From NCBI GenBank assembly GCA_023437715.1, contig JAEZFK010000026.1, positions 37,037 to 101,036 of the forward strand: a stretch of DNA of 64,000 nt, read 5' to 3'. Source of the stretch: Bacillota bacterium (GTDB taxonomy: Bacteria; Bacillota; Clostridia; Lachnospirales; Lachnospiraceae). Positions 41,971 through 50,279 of the stretch are shown here, piece by piece (position 1 is the stretch's first letter; each line of letters opens with the position of its first letter). Below the pieces are notes generated by a model. The model searched no databases. It saw nothing but the letters and a program-made list of their open reading frames with translations, and was not told the origin of the DNA. Both the position numbers and the translations under genes were made by a program.

Positions 41971-43938
41971 TTGAAAGAAGATAAGAACGCATTATATAAC
42001 AACAGAATATTGCAGTGCCTGATAAGCGGAAAAACTTATACCATGCTGCAGCTTGCCGATAATGTGGGACTATCTGAAAAAACTGTAAGGACCCGGATCG
42101 GTCAGCTGGGTGAATGGCTGGAGGCGGAGGGGCTTGGAAAAATAGAGAAGCGGCAGGGAATCGGAATCTGGCTGGAGCTTTGCGAGCGCCAGAAAAAGAG
42201 CCTGGAAGACCGTCTGGGGCTGGGGGAACATTCAGACCCTGCGGAAAATGCGGATAACCGCAGAAAGCAGCTTATGGGCAAGCTCCTCAAGCTGAAGCCG
42301 GGAGAGGTCATGACCTTACAGCAGCTGGCGGACAGTCTCTACTTAAGCCCGCCTACAGTCAGCAATCTGCTGAAGGATATATCCGGGTGGTTTGCGAAGA
42401 GAAATGTAAAGATCACCGCCATACGGAACAAGGGGGTATGCCTTTCAGGCAAGGAATATAATTTCCGGATCGCAATCAAGGATTATATGCTGGAAATGCT
42501 GCCTGAGGTTCTGGAAGCCCTGTTCGGCACCTATGCGCCGGGAGTGGATGGGGCCCGTATCCGGCGCATTATTCTGGAAGCGGAAAATGCCTGGAGAATC
42601 GAGCTGGCAGACCATTCCTTTAAAACAGCCTGGATCATGGCCTGTCTGTCCGTGGCCCGCAAGAGCCTGGCCGACGGGCTTCTCTCCGCCAATATCCAGG
42701 AGGAAAACATCCAGCGCTATAATGAGTATTCCTTTGCCGAATCCATTTACCAGAGAATCGGAAAGGAATATGGGATTTCCATATCAGAGGATGACACCCT
42801 TCTCCTGGCAGTGCTGCTGCTTTCTGCCAAAAAGCTGAAAAGCTTTACCGGCGCCAGCGATGAGGACTATGCCATGCAGTATGACAGAAACTTAGAGCAT
42901 TTCGTAAGGCTTGTGATTGAAACCATGGATTCCGTCCTGGATGCAGACCTTTCCGGAGACCGGCTGCTGTATGAGGGCCTGCTGCTCCATATGAGATCCG
43001 CCATATTCCGCATGAAGTATTCCACTGTCACAGGAGACAGCATAAGCAAGTACGTGAAGAATGAATATAAGCAGACCTTTCTGGCGGCCTGGTCCACCAG
43101 CAACCTGTTTGAGGAATATTATGACGTGCAGGTAACGGAGGATGAGCTGGCGGGAATTGCGCTTTACATCCAGGCGGCCATGATCCGGAAGAAAAAGGGA
43201 AGCCCCTTAACCGCCCTTCTGATCAGCCAGAGAGGCATGGCCGCCTGCCAGCTCTCCATTGAGATGATCAAATATAACGTGCCGGAAATCAGGGATATCC
43301 AGGTGGTCAGCCGTCATGATTTCAAATTACCGCAGTATCCGGAAACGGATATTATCATTGACGGTTCCGGCCTGGACTTACAGGATTCCAGGGCGGTCTT
43401 TGTAGGAGACGTCATAAGTGAAAGGGAGATTGAGAAAATCCGTCAGAAAGCGGCCCAGGTTTCCCGGCTCCGCAATAAGCCGGATTTCCGGTTCAGCAGC
43501 CTGTGCCATCAGCTCTTTGAGGTGGATTTAATCCTGGTCAACCCTCAGGTAAAGAATAAGGATGAGCTGATCACCCTGATGGTAAAAAGGCTGGAAGAAA
43601 AGGGAGATGTGACTCAGAATTATCTGGAAAGCGTGTTTGACAGGGAAAGGGCAACCACCACAAGCATCGGAAGGGGAATCGCCATCCCCCATGGAAACAC
43701 GGCGGAAGTAAATGAGCCCCGCATTGTGGTGGCTGTTTTAGACCGCCCGGTGAAATGGTATGAGGATATGGTGGATACGGTATTCCTTCTCGCAGTAAAG
43801 ATGTCATCAAAATTTGAGATAAAACGAACAAAGCAGTTTTACAAGGACTTTCTGCTGCTGACAGAAAATGACGACAACATGGAGGCAATGAAGCGGATGA
43901 AGTCGCCTCTGGAGATTTATCAGTATTTTATCAAGTAA
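41971..43938 (+). CDS. PRD-domain transcriptional regulator with EIIB- and EIIA-like domains (MtlR type)
   Basis: A 655-residue PTS-controlled activator. Domains in order: two DNA-binding helix-turn-helix segments (about 15-75 and 100-150), PRD1 (about 190-295), PRD2 (about 305-410), a GatB/MtlA-like EIIB domain (about 413-500; the active Cys of EIIB appears replaced in LLISQRGMAAC) and an EIIA domain (about 505-650) with phospho-His574 in IAIPHG. This is the MtlR/ManR layout, where phosphorylation by HPr and PTS enzymes sets activity. It lies inside the PTS operon, probably activating it. The start is TTG after AGAGGTG. Confidence 0.9.
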   Translation: MKEDKNALYNNRILQCLISGKTYTMLQLADNVGLSEKTVRTRIGQLGEWLEAEGLGKIEKRQGIGIWLELCERQKKSLEDRLGLGEHSDPAENADNRRKQLMGKLLKLKPGEVMTLQQLADSLYLSPPTVSNLLKDISGWFAKRNVKITAIRNKGVCLSGKEYNFRIAIKDYMLEMLPEVLEALFGTYAPGVDGARIRRIILEAENAWRIELADHSFKTAWIMACLSVARKSLADGLLSANIQEENIQRYNEYSFAESIYQRIGKEYGISISEDDTLLLAVLLLSAKKLKSFTGASDEDYAMQYDRNLEHFVRLVIETMDSVLDADLSGDRLLYEGLLLHMRSAIFRMKYSTVTGDSISKYVKNEYKQTFLAAWSTSNLFEEYYDVQVTEDELAGIALYIQAAMIRKKKGSPLTALLISQRGMAACQLSIEMIKYNVPEIRDIQVVSRHDFKLPQYPETDIIIDGSGLDLQDSRAVFVGDVISEREIEKIRQKAAQVSRLRNKPDFRFSSLCHQLFEVDLILVNPQVKNKDELITLMVKRLEEKGDVTQNYLESVFDRERATTTSIGRGIAIPHGNTAEVNEPRIVVAVLDRPVKWYEDMVDTVFLLAVKMSSKFEIKRTKQFYKDFLLLTENDDNMEAMKRMKSPLEIYQYFIK

Positions 43939-43950
43939 AGGGAGAAAAAT

Positions 43951-44400
43951 ATGGCAGTAAAAGAGATTCTGGATGAAAGAGTCATTGATTTGAACATGAA
44001 AGCAGCAAATAAGGACGAGGTGATCCGCCACCTGGCAGGACTCCTTAAGAAGGCGGGATATATAGAAGATCTGGAAGGCTATATTGGAGATGTATATTTA
44101 AGGGAAAAAGAGGGAATTACCGGAATCGGGGGGCATGTGGCTATCCCCCATGGAAAATCCGATTATGTGGATAAGGTGGGAATTGCAGTAGGAAGAACGG
44201 AGCAGATGGTGGAATGGGAATCCTATGACGAGGAGCCTGTGGACCTTTTTTTTCTGTTTGCCGTGCCCTCCGACAGCGAAAGCGCAAAGGATCATCTGCG
44301 CCTGATTGCAGAGCTGGCAGGAAAGCTGGGAAATGAGGTGATTATGGGAAAATTGCAGGCTGCCTCCACATACGCAGATCTGCTGGCTGCATTTTCGTAG
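43951..44400 (+). CDS. PTS fructose-family EIIA component
   Basis: A 149-residue EIIA that takes phosphate from HPr. The active His67 is in HVAIPHGKS. The fold matches EIIA-Fru/Mtl. It starts 12 nt after the regulator gene, preceded by AAAGGGAGAA, and completes the split PTS (separate EIIA, EIIB, EIIC). Confidence 0.92.
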   Translation: MAVKEILDERVIDLNMKAANKDEVIRHLAGLLKKAGYIEDLEGYIGDVYLREKEGITGIGGHVAIPHGKSDYVDKVGIAVGRTEQMVEWESYDEEPVDLFFLFAVPSDSESAKDHLRLIAELAGKLGNEVIMGKLQAASTYADLLAAFS

Positions 44401-44417
44401 CAATATTTTCATAGTAA

Positions 44418-44576
44418 TGGAATTCCATGGCCTCCCCCAATATCAACGTGCTTTGCGGGGCCAGAAAGCTGTCCCAGATTGAGGATATTGCAAAATCCGG
44501 GGATATCCCTCTTTCCCGGGAAGATTTTATGAGGATGAAAAGGGATGCGGATGAGGCCATAGGAAAACAGATATAG
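44418..44576 (+). pseudogene. Aldo/keto reductase C-terminal remnant
   Basis: An in-frame stretch reads ASPNINVLCGARKLSQIEDIAKSG and then DIPLSREDFMRMKRDADEAIGKQI before a stop. The pattern GAR-x-x-SQIED...A-x-x-x-DIPLS-x-x-D matches the C-terminus of aldo/keto reductases. Upstream the frame holds stop codons (44412-44417) and no room for the 250-residue barrel. No ribosome site precedes the internal ATG. It is best read as the tail left after a deletion inside the PTS operon. Confidence 0.5.
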
Positions 44577-44608
44577 ATGACAAAAGCAGATGAAAGGAAT
44601 AAAAAGAA

Positions 44609-45280
44609 ATGAAAATCGCATTGTTAAATGAATTCAGCCAGGCGCCTAAGAATGAAATCATATTGAAAGAATTAAAATCCGTAGCAGAAGCAATGGGCCA
44701 TCAGGTGTATAACGGAGCCATGGAAAAACCGCTGTCAGACCAGGATGTGCCGGAGGCATATACGAAAGAAAACCCCAGGCTTACCTATCTTCACTTAGGC
44801 ATCCAGGCAGCCCTTCTTTTAAACTCAGGGGCAGTGGATTTTGTAGTCACCGGCTGCGGAACCGGCCAGGGCGCCCTGATGTCCTTAAACATGTATCCCG
44901 GAGTTGTTTGCGGCTACTGCATAGAGCCTACGGATGCCTATTTATTTTTGCAGATCAATAACGGAAACGCTCTGTCCATCCCATTTGCCAAGGGCTTTGG
45001 CTGGGGAGCAGAACTGAACCTGAATAATATATTTGCCAGGGCCTTTGGCTCGCCCAAGGGAATGGGATATCCGGAGGGCAGAAAGGAGGCCCAGAACAGG
45101 AATGCCAACTTTCTCTTTGAGGTGAAAAAACAGGTGGCAAAGCCTCTGCTGGAAGCGCTGAAAGCGTTAGACCCGCAGTTAGTTAAGGAATGTATGATCC
45201 CCAGATTTCTGGATTGTTTTTATGAGGGATGCAAGGATGAAGAAATCAGGGCCTTTGTGGACCAGGTTGTGTCGGACTAA
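44609..45280 (+). CDS. RpiB/LacA/LacB-family sugar-phosphate isomerase
   Basis: A 223-residue protein of the RpiB/LacAB family of sugar-phosphate isomerases, with TGCGTGQGALMSLN (the active-site Cys and phosphate loop), PGVVCGYCIEPTDAYLFLQINNGNAL and a variable C-terminal tail longer than in RpiB (about 150 residues). It probably isomerises the sugar phosphate made by the PTS to the ketose phosphate. In a LacAB-type route that would be galactose 6-phosphate to tagatose 6-phosphate; the kinase that would follow is not present here. It starts after GAAAGGAAT and is the last gene of the cluster. Confidence 0.83.
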   Translation: MKIALLNEFSQAPKNEIILKELKSVAEAMGHQVYNGAMEKPLSDQDVPEAYTKENPRLTYLHLGIQAALLLNSGAVDFVVTGCGTGQGALMSLNMYPGVVCGYCIEPTDAYLFLQINNGNALSIPFAKGFGWGAELNLNNIFARAFGSPKGMGYPEGRKEAQNRNANFLFEVKKQVAKPLLEALKALDPQLVKECMIPRFLDCFYEGCKDEEIRAFVDQVVSD

Positions 45281-45399
45281 AATATTACCCGGTAAAAACA
45301 TTCCGGCGTAAATGAGAAAGCCGGTTTAAAATATGGGCAGAATGCCATGGAGATGATCCGTAAGATACGGAAAACACTGGTTCCCTGCGGAAGAGACGT

Positions 45400-45493
45400 G
45401 GGTGTTGTGAAATGTAAAATTTCAACAGGATACGGTATCTGTCCATTTGGATGACACCAATATCTTGTGTGAAAAATTCATTTTACAACACCC
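45400..45493. repeat. Imperfect inverted repeat in the gap after the isomerase gene
   Basis: GGGTGTTGTGAAATGTAAAAT on the left and ATTCATTTTACAACACCC on the right are nearly complementary, separated by about 50 nt. It lies between convergent genes and could be a terminator-like structure or a miniature-element remnant. A short upstream open stretch (45312-45420, reading ...NAMEMIRKIRKTLVPCGRDVGVVK) may be a decayed gene that I cannot name. Confidence 0.45.
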
Positions 45494-45513
45494 TCGCCTC
45501 TCCTATTATAAAT

Positions 45514-46920
45514 TTATAAATTCCCGGACTTGGGCAGGCTGAATATAAATTCCGACCCGACCCGTTCCGTACTGATCACATCAATATTTTCCCCATGGGC
45601 CTGAATGATCTCCCGGACAATGGCAAGGCCAAGTCCTGTTCCTTTCTTATCCTTTCCCCTGGACTGGTCGGTCTTATAAAACCTCTCCCAGATCTTTTTC
45701 AGGCTCTCTTTCGGGATTCCGATTCCCGTATCCTTAATGGAAACAAAAATTTTCTCATACTTTCCCGAAGCCTGTATATAGATGGTGGAATCCGCATGGC
45801 TGAACTTTATGGCATTGTCGATGAGGTTGTAAAGGACCTGCTGGATTTTCCCAAGGTCCGCATAAACCATCTGAATGCTGTCGGAGAAGGTTAAGTCAAA
45901 GGTTATATTCTTCTCATTGCATGTTCCCTCAAAGGAAGCCGCCGTATCCTTAATAACCCGGTTGATATCAAAATTGGTGCGGTTTAAATAGCCCTTGCTG
46001 TCTAAGGAGTTGAGAGTCAGCATCCCCTGAGTCAGCTTATTTAACCGCTCGGTTTCTGAAATAACCCGGTTTAAATATTTCTCATGCATTTCCGGCGGTA
46101 TGGTTCCGTCGAGAATGGCTTCCAAATATCCCTTGATGGAAGTTAAGGGAGAGCGGAAGTCATGGGAAACATTGGCGATGAAGTTTCTTTGGTATTCCTC
46201 CATCTTGCCCAGCTCGTTGGACATGTAATTTAAGGTATTTGCCAGGTAACCCATTTCATCCCTTGTATTCACCCCGATGCGGTGAACGAAATTTCCCTGT
46301 GCGTATTCATTGGCCCCTGCCGTGATCTTCTTAAGAGGAAAATAAACGATTTTCGTGAACACAAGGAGAATGATAAGGGAAAGGATAAATACCATGAGGG
46401 AAGTAATATAAACGATGTTTAAGATTCCGTCCCGCTCCATGTTTATATAGGATAAAGGCAGGTGAATCACCACATAGCCATAGGTGGTATAATTGCCTGT
46501 AATGGGCGCGTGGACGCTTAAAACGTCATAGTTGAACTGGTTGTAGTAATTCCCTATGGTATAGGATTTATTGCCCATGGAGGTGGGGTCAAAGTTTTCA
46601 ATGACCTGGGTTTCCTCCCCGGACTGCTGGCTGTTTGCAACCACCTTTCCCTGACGGTCCACGATCCAGATCTGGGCGTGGAGATAGTTGGCCTCCTTCA
46701 CCAGCTCCGGGTAGGAGGAAGTCAGATTCATGTTCTTCCCCTGATACATGCCGCTGTAGGAGGCGGCAATCTGGTTTGCCTCATCGTACAGACAGTCCGA
46801 ATGCTGACGAAGCAGGTACTGGTTTGTCAGCTCTGAAGAGAAGGTGGCAATGGTCACAAACCCGAGAAAGCCGAACAGCAGATAGCCCAGGATAAATTTG
46901 TAATAGAGAGAATGTGTCAT
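45514..46920 (-). CDS. Sensor histidine kinase with HAMP domain
   Basis: A 468-residue two-span sensor kinase. Membrane helices are at about 9-29 and 168-190, with an external sensing domain between them. A HAMP linker (about 191-243) leads to HisKA with phospho-His253 in NVSHDFRSPLTSIKGYLE, then HATPase_c with LIDNAIKFSH (N box), DTGIGIP (G1) and GTGLGLAIV (G2). It starts right after the stop codon of the response regulator gene with no gap, so both are made together. The signal is unknown; the PhoR-like layout suggests an envelope or nutrient sensor. Confidence 0.94.
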   Translation of the reverse strand: MTHSLYYKFILGYLLFGFLGFVTIATFSSELTNQYLLRQHSDCLYDEANQIAASYSGMYQGKNMNLTSSYPELVKEANYLHAQIWIVDRQGKVVANSQQSGEETQVIENFDPTSMGNKSYTIGNYYNQFNYDVLSVHAPITGNYTTYGYVVIHLPLSYINMERDGILNIVYITSLMVFILSLIILLVFTKIVYFPLKKITAGANEYAQGNFVHRIGVNTRDEMGYLANTLNYMSNELGKMEEYQRNFIANVSHDFRSPLTSIKGYLEAILDGTIPPEMHEKYLNRVISETERLNKLTQGMLTLNSLDSKGYLNRTNFDINRVIKDTAASFEGTCNEKNITFDLTFSDSIQMVYADLGKIQQVLYNLIDNAIKFSHADSTIYIQASGKYEKIFVSIKDTGIGIPKESLKKIWERFYKTDQSRGKDKKGTGLGLAIVREIIQAHGENIDVISTERVGSEFIFSLPKSGNL

Positions 46921-47631
46921 TTAACGCTTCACCTCAAATTTATACCCAATCCCCCACACCGTAGTCAAAGCCCATCCGGCATGATCCTTGATTTTTTCCC
47001 TGAGCCGCTTAATGTGAACATCTACGGTCCTGGTATCGCCCACATACTCATATCCCCAGATGTGGTCTAAAAGCTGCTCCCTCGTAAACACCTGGTTGGG
47101 AGAGGACGCCAGGAAATAAAGAAGCTCCAGCTCCTTAGGCGGCATTTCAATGGAATGTCCCATATAAATGACCGAGTAATTGGTCAGGTTCACAATGAGG
47201 TCGGGATACTCCACATAATCCCCCTGCTGGTCCGTGTGGGAGGCCGCCGGGGCGGGAGCTGTCTGGTAACGCCTTAAAACCGCCTTTACCCGGGCCACCA
47301 GTTCCTTGGAGTCAAAGGGCTTGATCATATAGTCGTCGGCCCCCAGCTCCAGTCCCAGAACCTTGTCAAAGACTTCCCCCTTGGCAGATAGCATGATAAT
47401 GGGAACCTGGGAGCCGGTGCGCATTTCCCGGCATACCTGATAGCCGTCCATGCCCGGAAGCATTAAGTCTAAAAGCACCAGATTGGGGCGGAATTCCGGG
47501 AAAACCCGAAGGGCTTCCTCCCCGTCGTTTACAATTTCTGTTTCATAGCATTCCTTTAATAAGTAAAGGGAAATCAATTCTGCGATGTTGTTGTCATCGT
47601 CGACAATCAAGATCCGCTGTTTTTCTGCCAT
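46921..47631 (-). CDS. OmpR/PhoB-family response regulator
   Basis: A 236-residue regulator. The receiver domain (about 5-118) has the acidic pair DDD at 11-13 and phospho-acceptor Asp55 in LVLLDLMLPGMDG, Ser/Lys switch residues in MLSAKGE and IKPFD. A winged-helix DNA-binding domain (about 140-235) ends GIGYKFEVKR. It is the partner of the kinase just downstream on the same strand. The start follows GAGGACC. Confidence 0.95.
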   Translation of the reverse strand: MAEKQRILIVDDDNNIAELISLYLLKECYETEIVNDGEEALRVFPEFRPNLVLLDLMLPGMDGYQVCREMRTGSQVPIIMLSAKGEVFDKVLGLELGADDYMIKPFDSKELVARVKAVLRRYQTAPAPAASHTDQQGDYVEYPDLIVNLTNYSVIYMGHSIEMPPKELELLYFLASSPNQVFTREQLLDHIWGYEYVGDTRTVDVHIKRLREKIKDHAGWALTTVWGIGYKFEVKR

Positions 47632-47650
47632 AGGTGGTCCTCCTCATATA

Positions 47651-50044
47651 TTACTTAAAGAAAACAATGGTTACGCCGGAGTCCCCTTCGCCGAAAGCTC
47701 CCAGCCGGAATTCCTTTACATATTTCAGCTTTTTCAAATGCTTGTGAACCGCATTCTTTAAAGCGCCGGTTCCCCGGCCGTGTACGACCCGCACCTGGGG
47801 CAAATGGGCCAGGTAAGCGTCATCTAAATATTTGTCCAGCTGAGGAATAGCCTCATCTGTGGTCATGCCGATTAAATTGACCTCCGGAGAAATGGAGAAG
47901 GATTTGGAAATGCGGGTGCCGCTGCTTCCGCTTCCTGCCTTTTTAGAGCTTCCGCCCATGGTGGGGCCGGAAACCGACTGCTCGTTAAGCAGCTCTAAAT
48001 CCGATACGTTGACCAGTGACCGCAGAATTCCCATCTGCACATAGAGATCTCCCTTTGCATTGGGAAGAGAGCTGACGGTGCCGTTTAAATTCATGCTTAA
48101 AACCTTGACTCCGTCTCCCAGCTTCAGCTTTTTCGGATCAATCTGTTTTGTGGGCTGTGCGCTGTCCTTTTTCAGGGAAAGAGAGGCGTCCACATCCTGA
48201 AGCTTGCTTCTCAGCCTGCTTCGTTCCGCTTCCAGCTCCTTGTTCAGGCCTGAGTCAGAAGCCAGCTTGTTGATCTGGCGGATGGTCTGATCCGCCGTAT
48301 CCTTGGCGTCCCTGAGAATCTTCTGGGCCTGTTCCCTGGCATCCCGGATCATCTTGTCCCGGTTTTCATCCAGCCGTTCCTCTTTCTGAGCCAGCCTCTT
48401 TTTCAGCTGTTCAGCCTCCAGCTTATAGGCCTCGATCTGAATCCGCTCCTTTTCAATGGTGACCCGGCTTTCCTCCAGATGGGTCAGCAGGTCCTCAAAG
48501 GTTTCATCCTTGGCTTCTAAGTGGTTTTTGGCATCTTCAATAATATAATCGGGAAGTCCCAGCTTTTTGGAAATGGCAAAGGCGTTGCTCTTTCCAGGAA
48601 CCCCGATCAGCAGCCGGTAGGTGGGCTGTAAGGTTTCTACATTGAATTCGCAGCAGGCATTTTCCACGCCGGGCGTTGTCAGGGCAAAGACCTTTAACTC
48701 ACTGTAATGGGTGGTAGCCATGGTGCGGCATTTCATGTTGTGAAGGAAGGTCAGGATGGAGATTGCCAGAGCCGCGCCCTCCGTAGGGTCGGTTCCTGCC
48801 CCCAGCTCGTCAAACAAGCAGAGGGAATTGCTGTCCGCCTGATTTAAAATCTGGACGATATTGGTCATGTGGGCGGAAAAGGTGCTCAGGCTCTGCTCAA
48901 TGCTCTGCTCATCCCCGATGTCCGCAAATACCTCGTCAAAGACCGCCAGCTCCGAGCCGTCAAAGGCCGGGATATGAAGTCCGGACTGTCCCATAAGGGT
49001 GAACAGCCCCACGGTCTTTAAGGAAACCGTCTTACCGCCGGTATTGGGGCCGGTTACGATGAGTAAGTCAAAATCCCGTCCCAGGTGAATGCTGATGGGA
49101 ACCACCTTGGCAGGGTCCAGCAGGGGATGGCGTCCGTCCTTGATATTAATAAAGCCCTTTGTGTTGAAAATGGGCTGGCTGGCGTTGTAATGCCTGGAAA
49201 GGGCCGCCTTTGCAAAGATAAAGTCCAGCCTGGAAATGGTTTCAAAGTCCGTTTCCAGCTCTTCCAGATAAGGGGCAAGCTGGTTGCTCAAATCGGCCAG
49301 GACCATTTCGATTTCCTTCTGCTCCTGGATTTCCAGGGTCCGAAGGTCATTGTTCAGCTTTACAATGGCCATCGGCTCAATAAACAGGGTGGAGCCGGTG
49401 GAGGACTGGTCATGGACCATGCCGGAAACCTGGGATTTATGCTCTGCTTTCACCGGAAGACAGTAACGGCCGTCCCTCATGGTGATCACCGCATCCTGAA
49501 GGTAGGAACGGCTGGAATTTAAAATGGAATTCATCTGGGTGTGGATTTTGTCATTGATGGACCGCATGGACCGTCTTACCTGGCGCAGTCCCGGGCTGGC
49601 ATCGTCGCTGACCTCATCCTCGGAAAGGATGCAGCGCTTAATCTCCGTATTGACCGGGGTTAAAGGCTCTAAAACGCGGAAAAACTCCTCTAAGGAGTCG
49701 TCCGGCAGCTCCGTATCCTCGTGGCGTCCATAGGCCTTGACCCGCGCCGAGACCGTGAGCAGGTTGCTGATGGCCAGAATCTCCACGATTCCAAGAGAGC
49801 TTCCCACTTCCAGCCGCTTTAAGGAGGGACGGATGTCCTTGACGCCCCCAAAGGAAATGCCGCCCTTTTGCCGGACTCTTGCCGCGGCATCGGTGGTTTC
49901 TGTCTGGGACTGGACGATCTCGCTGTAGTCCGTGGATGGAACCAGCTTCCGGCACAGCTCCTTGCCGGAATCGCAGGAGGCGTATTCCACAAGCTGCGCA
50001 ATAATTTTATGATATTCTAAGGTTTTCAGTGCTTTTTGATTCAT
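47651..50044 (-). CDS. mutS2: MutS2 (endonuclease MutS2/RqcU)
   Basis: A 797-residue MutS2. The N-terminal clamp-like region (about 1-300), the ATPase with Walker A GPNTGGKTVSLKT and Walker B CLFDELGAGTDPTEGAAL, a coiled-coil arm (about 515-630, KERIQIEAYKLEAEQLKKRL...), and the C-terminal Smr nuclease domain (VRVVHGRGTGALKNAVHKHLKKL). MutS2 proteins suppress recombination and split stalled ribosomes. No MutS mismatch-recognition domain is present. The ATG at 50044 begins MNQKALKTLEYHKIIAQLVEYA as in the family; an upstream in-frame start adds an unrelated tail. Confidence 0.95.
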   Translation of the reverse strand: MNQKALKTLEYHKIIAQLVEYASCDSGKELCRKLVPSTDYSEIVQSQTETTDAAARVRQKGGISFGGVKDIRPSLKRLEVGSSLGIVEILAISNLLTVSARVKAYGRHEDTELPDDSLEEFFRVLEPLTPVNTEIKRCILSEDEVSDDASPGLRQVRRSMRSINDKIHTQMNSILNSSRSYLQDAVITMRDGRYCLPVKAEHKSQVSGMVHDQSSTGSTLFIEPMAIVKLNNDLRTLEIQEQKEIEMVLADLSNQLAPYLEELETDFETISRLDFIFAKAALSRHYNASQPIFNTKGFINIKDGRHPLLDPAKVVPISIHLGRDFDLLIVTGPNTGGKTVSLKTVGLFTLMGQSGLHIPAFDGSELAVFDEVFADIGDEQSIEQSLSTFSAHMTNIVQILNQADSNSLCLFDELGAGTDPTEGAALAISILTFLHNMKCRTMATTHYSELKVFALTTPGVENACCEFNVETLQPTYRLLIGVPGKSNAFAISKKLGLPDYIIEDAKNHLEAKDETFEDLLTHLEESRVTIEKERIQIEAYKLEAEQLKKRLAQKEERLDENRDKMIRDAREQAQKILRDAKDTADQTIRQINKLASDSGLNKELEAERSRLRSKLQDVDASLSLKKDSAQPTKQIDPKKLKLGDGVKVLSMNLNGTVSSLPNAKGDLYVQMGILRSLVNVSDLELLNEQSVSGPTMGGSSKKAGSGSSGTRISKSFSISPEVNLIGMTTDEAIPQLDKYLDDAYLAHLPQVRVVHGRGTGALKNAVHKHLKKLKYVKEFRLGAFGEGDSGVTIVFFK

Positions 50045-50218
50045 GAGTTTTATACCTTGATAATTTCTGCTTTCTTTGAAAAGTTTGACCGTAAGGAAAC
50101 CCTGCGGTCCGGTGGTAATAGTATCGGTTACAGTATAGCATAGATGAGAGGAAAACTGCAATCCTCAGGTTGTTTTTCATAATTGTAACAAACCTTTAGG
50201 CGGTTTCGTATGTTTTTC

Positions 50219-50247
50219 TTGCATTAAGGACAGAAGAACCTTATAAT
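50219..50247 (+). promoter_or_regulatory. Strong promoter of the HtrA-like gene
   Basis: TTGCAT, 17 nt, TATAAT. The spacing is ideal and transcription would start near 50254, giving a 26-nt leader with AAAGGGGGG as ribosome site. Confidence 0.75.
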
Positions 50248-50279
50248 AGTACTTAAGTCTTCTGCAAAGGGGGGTAAGT

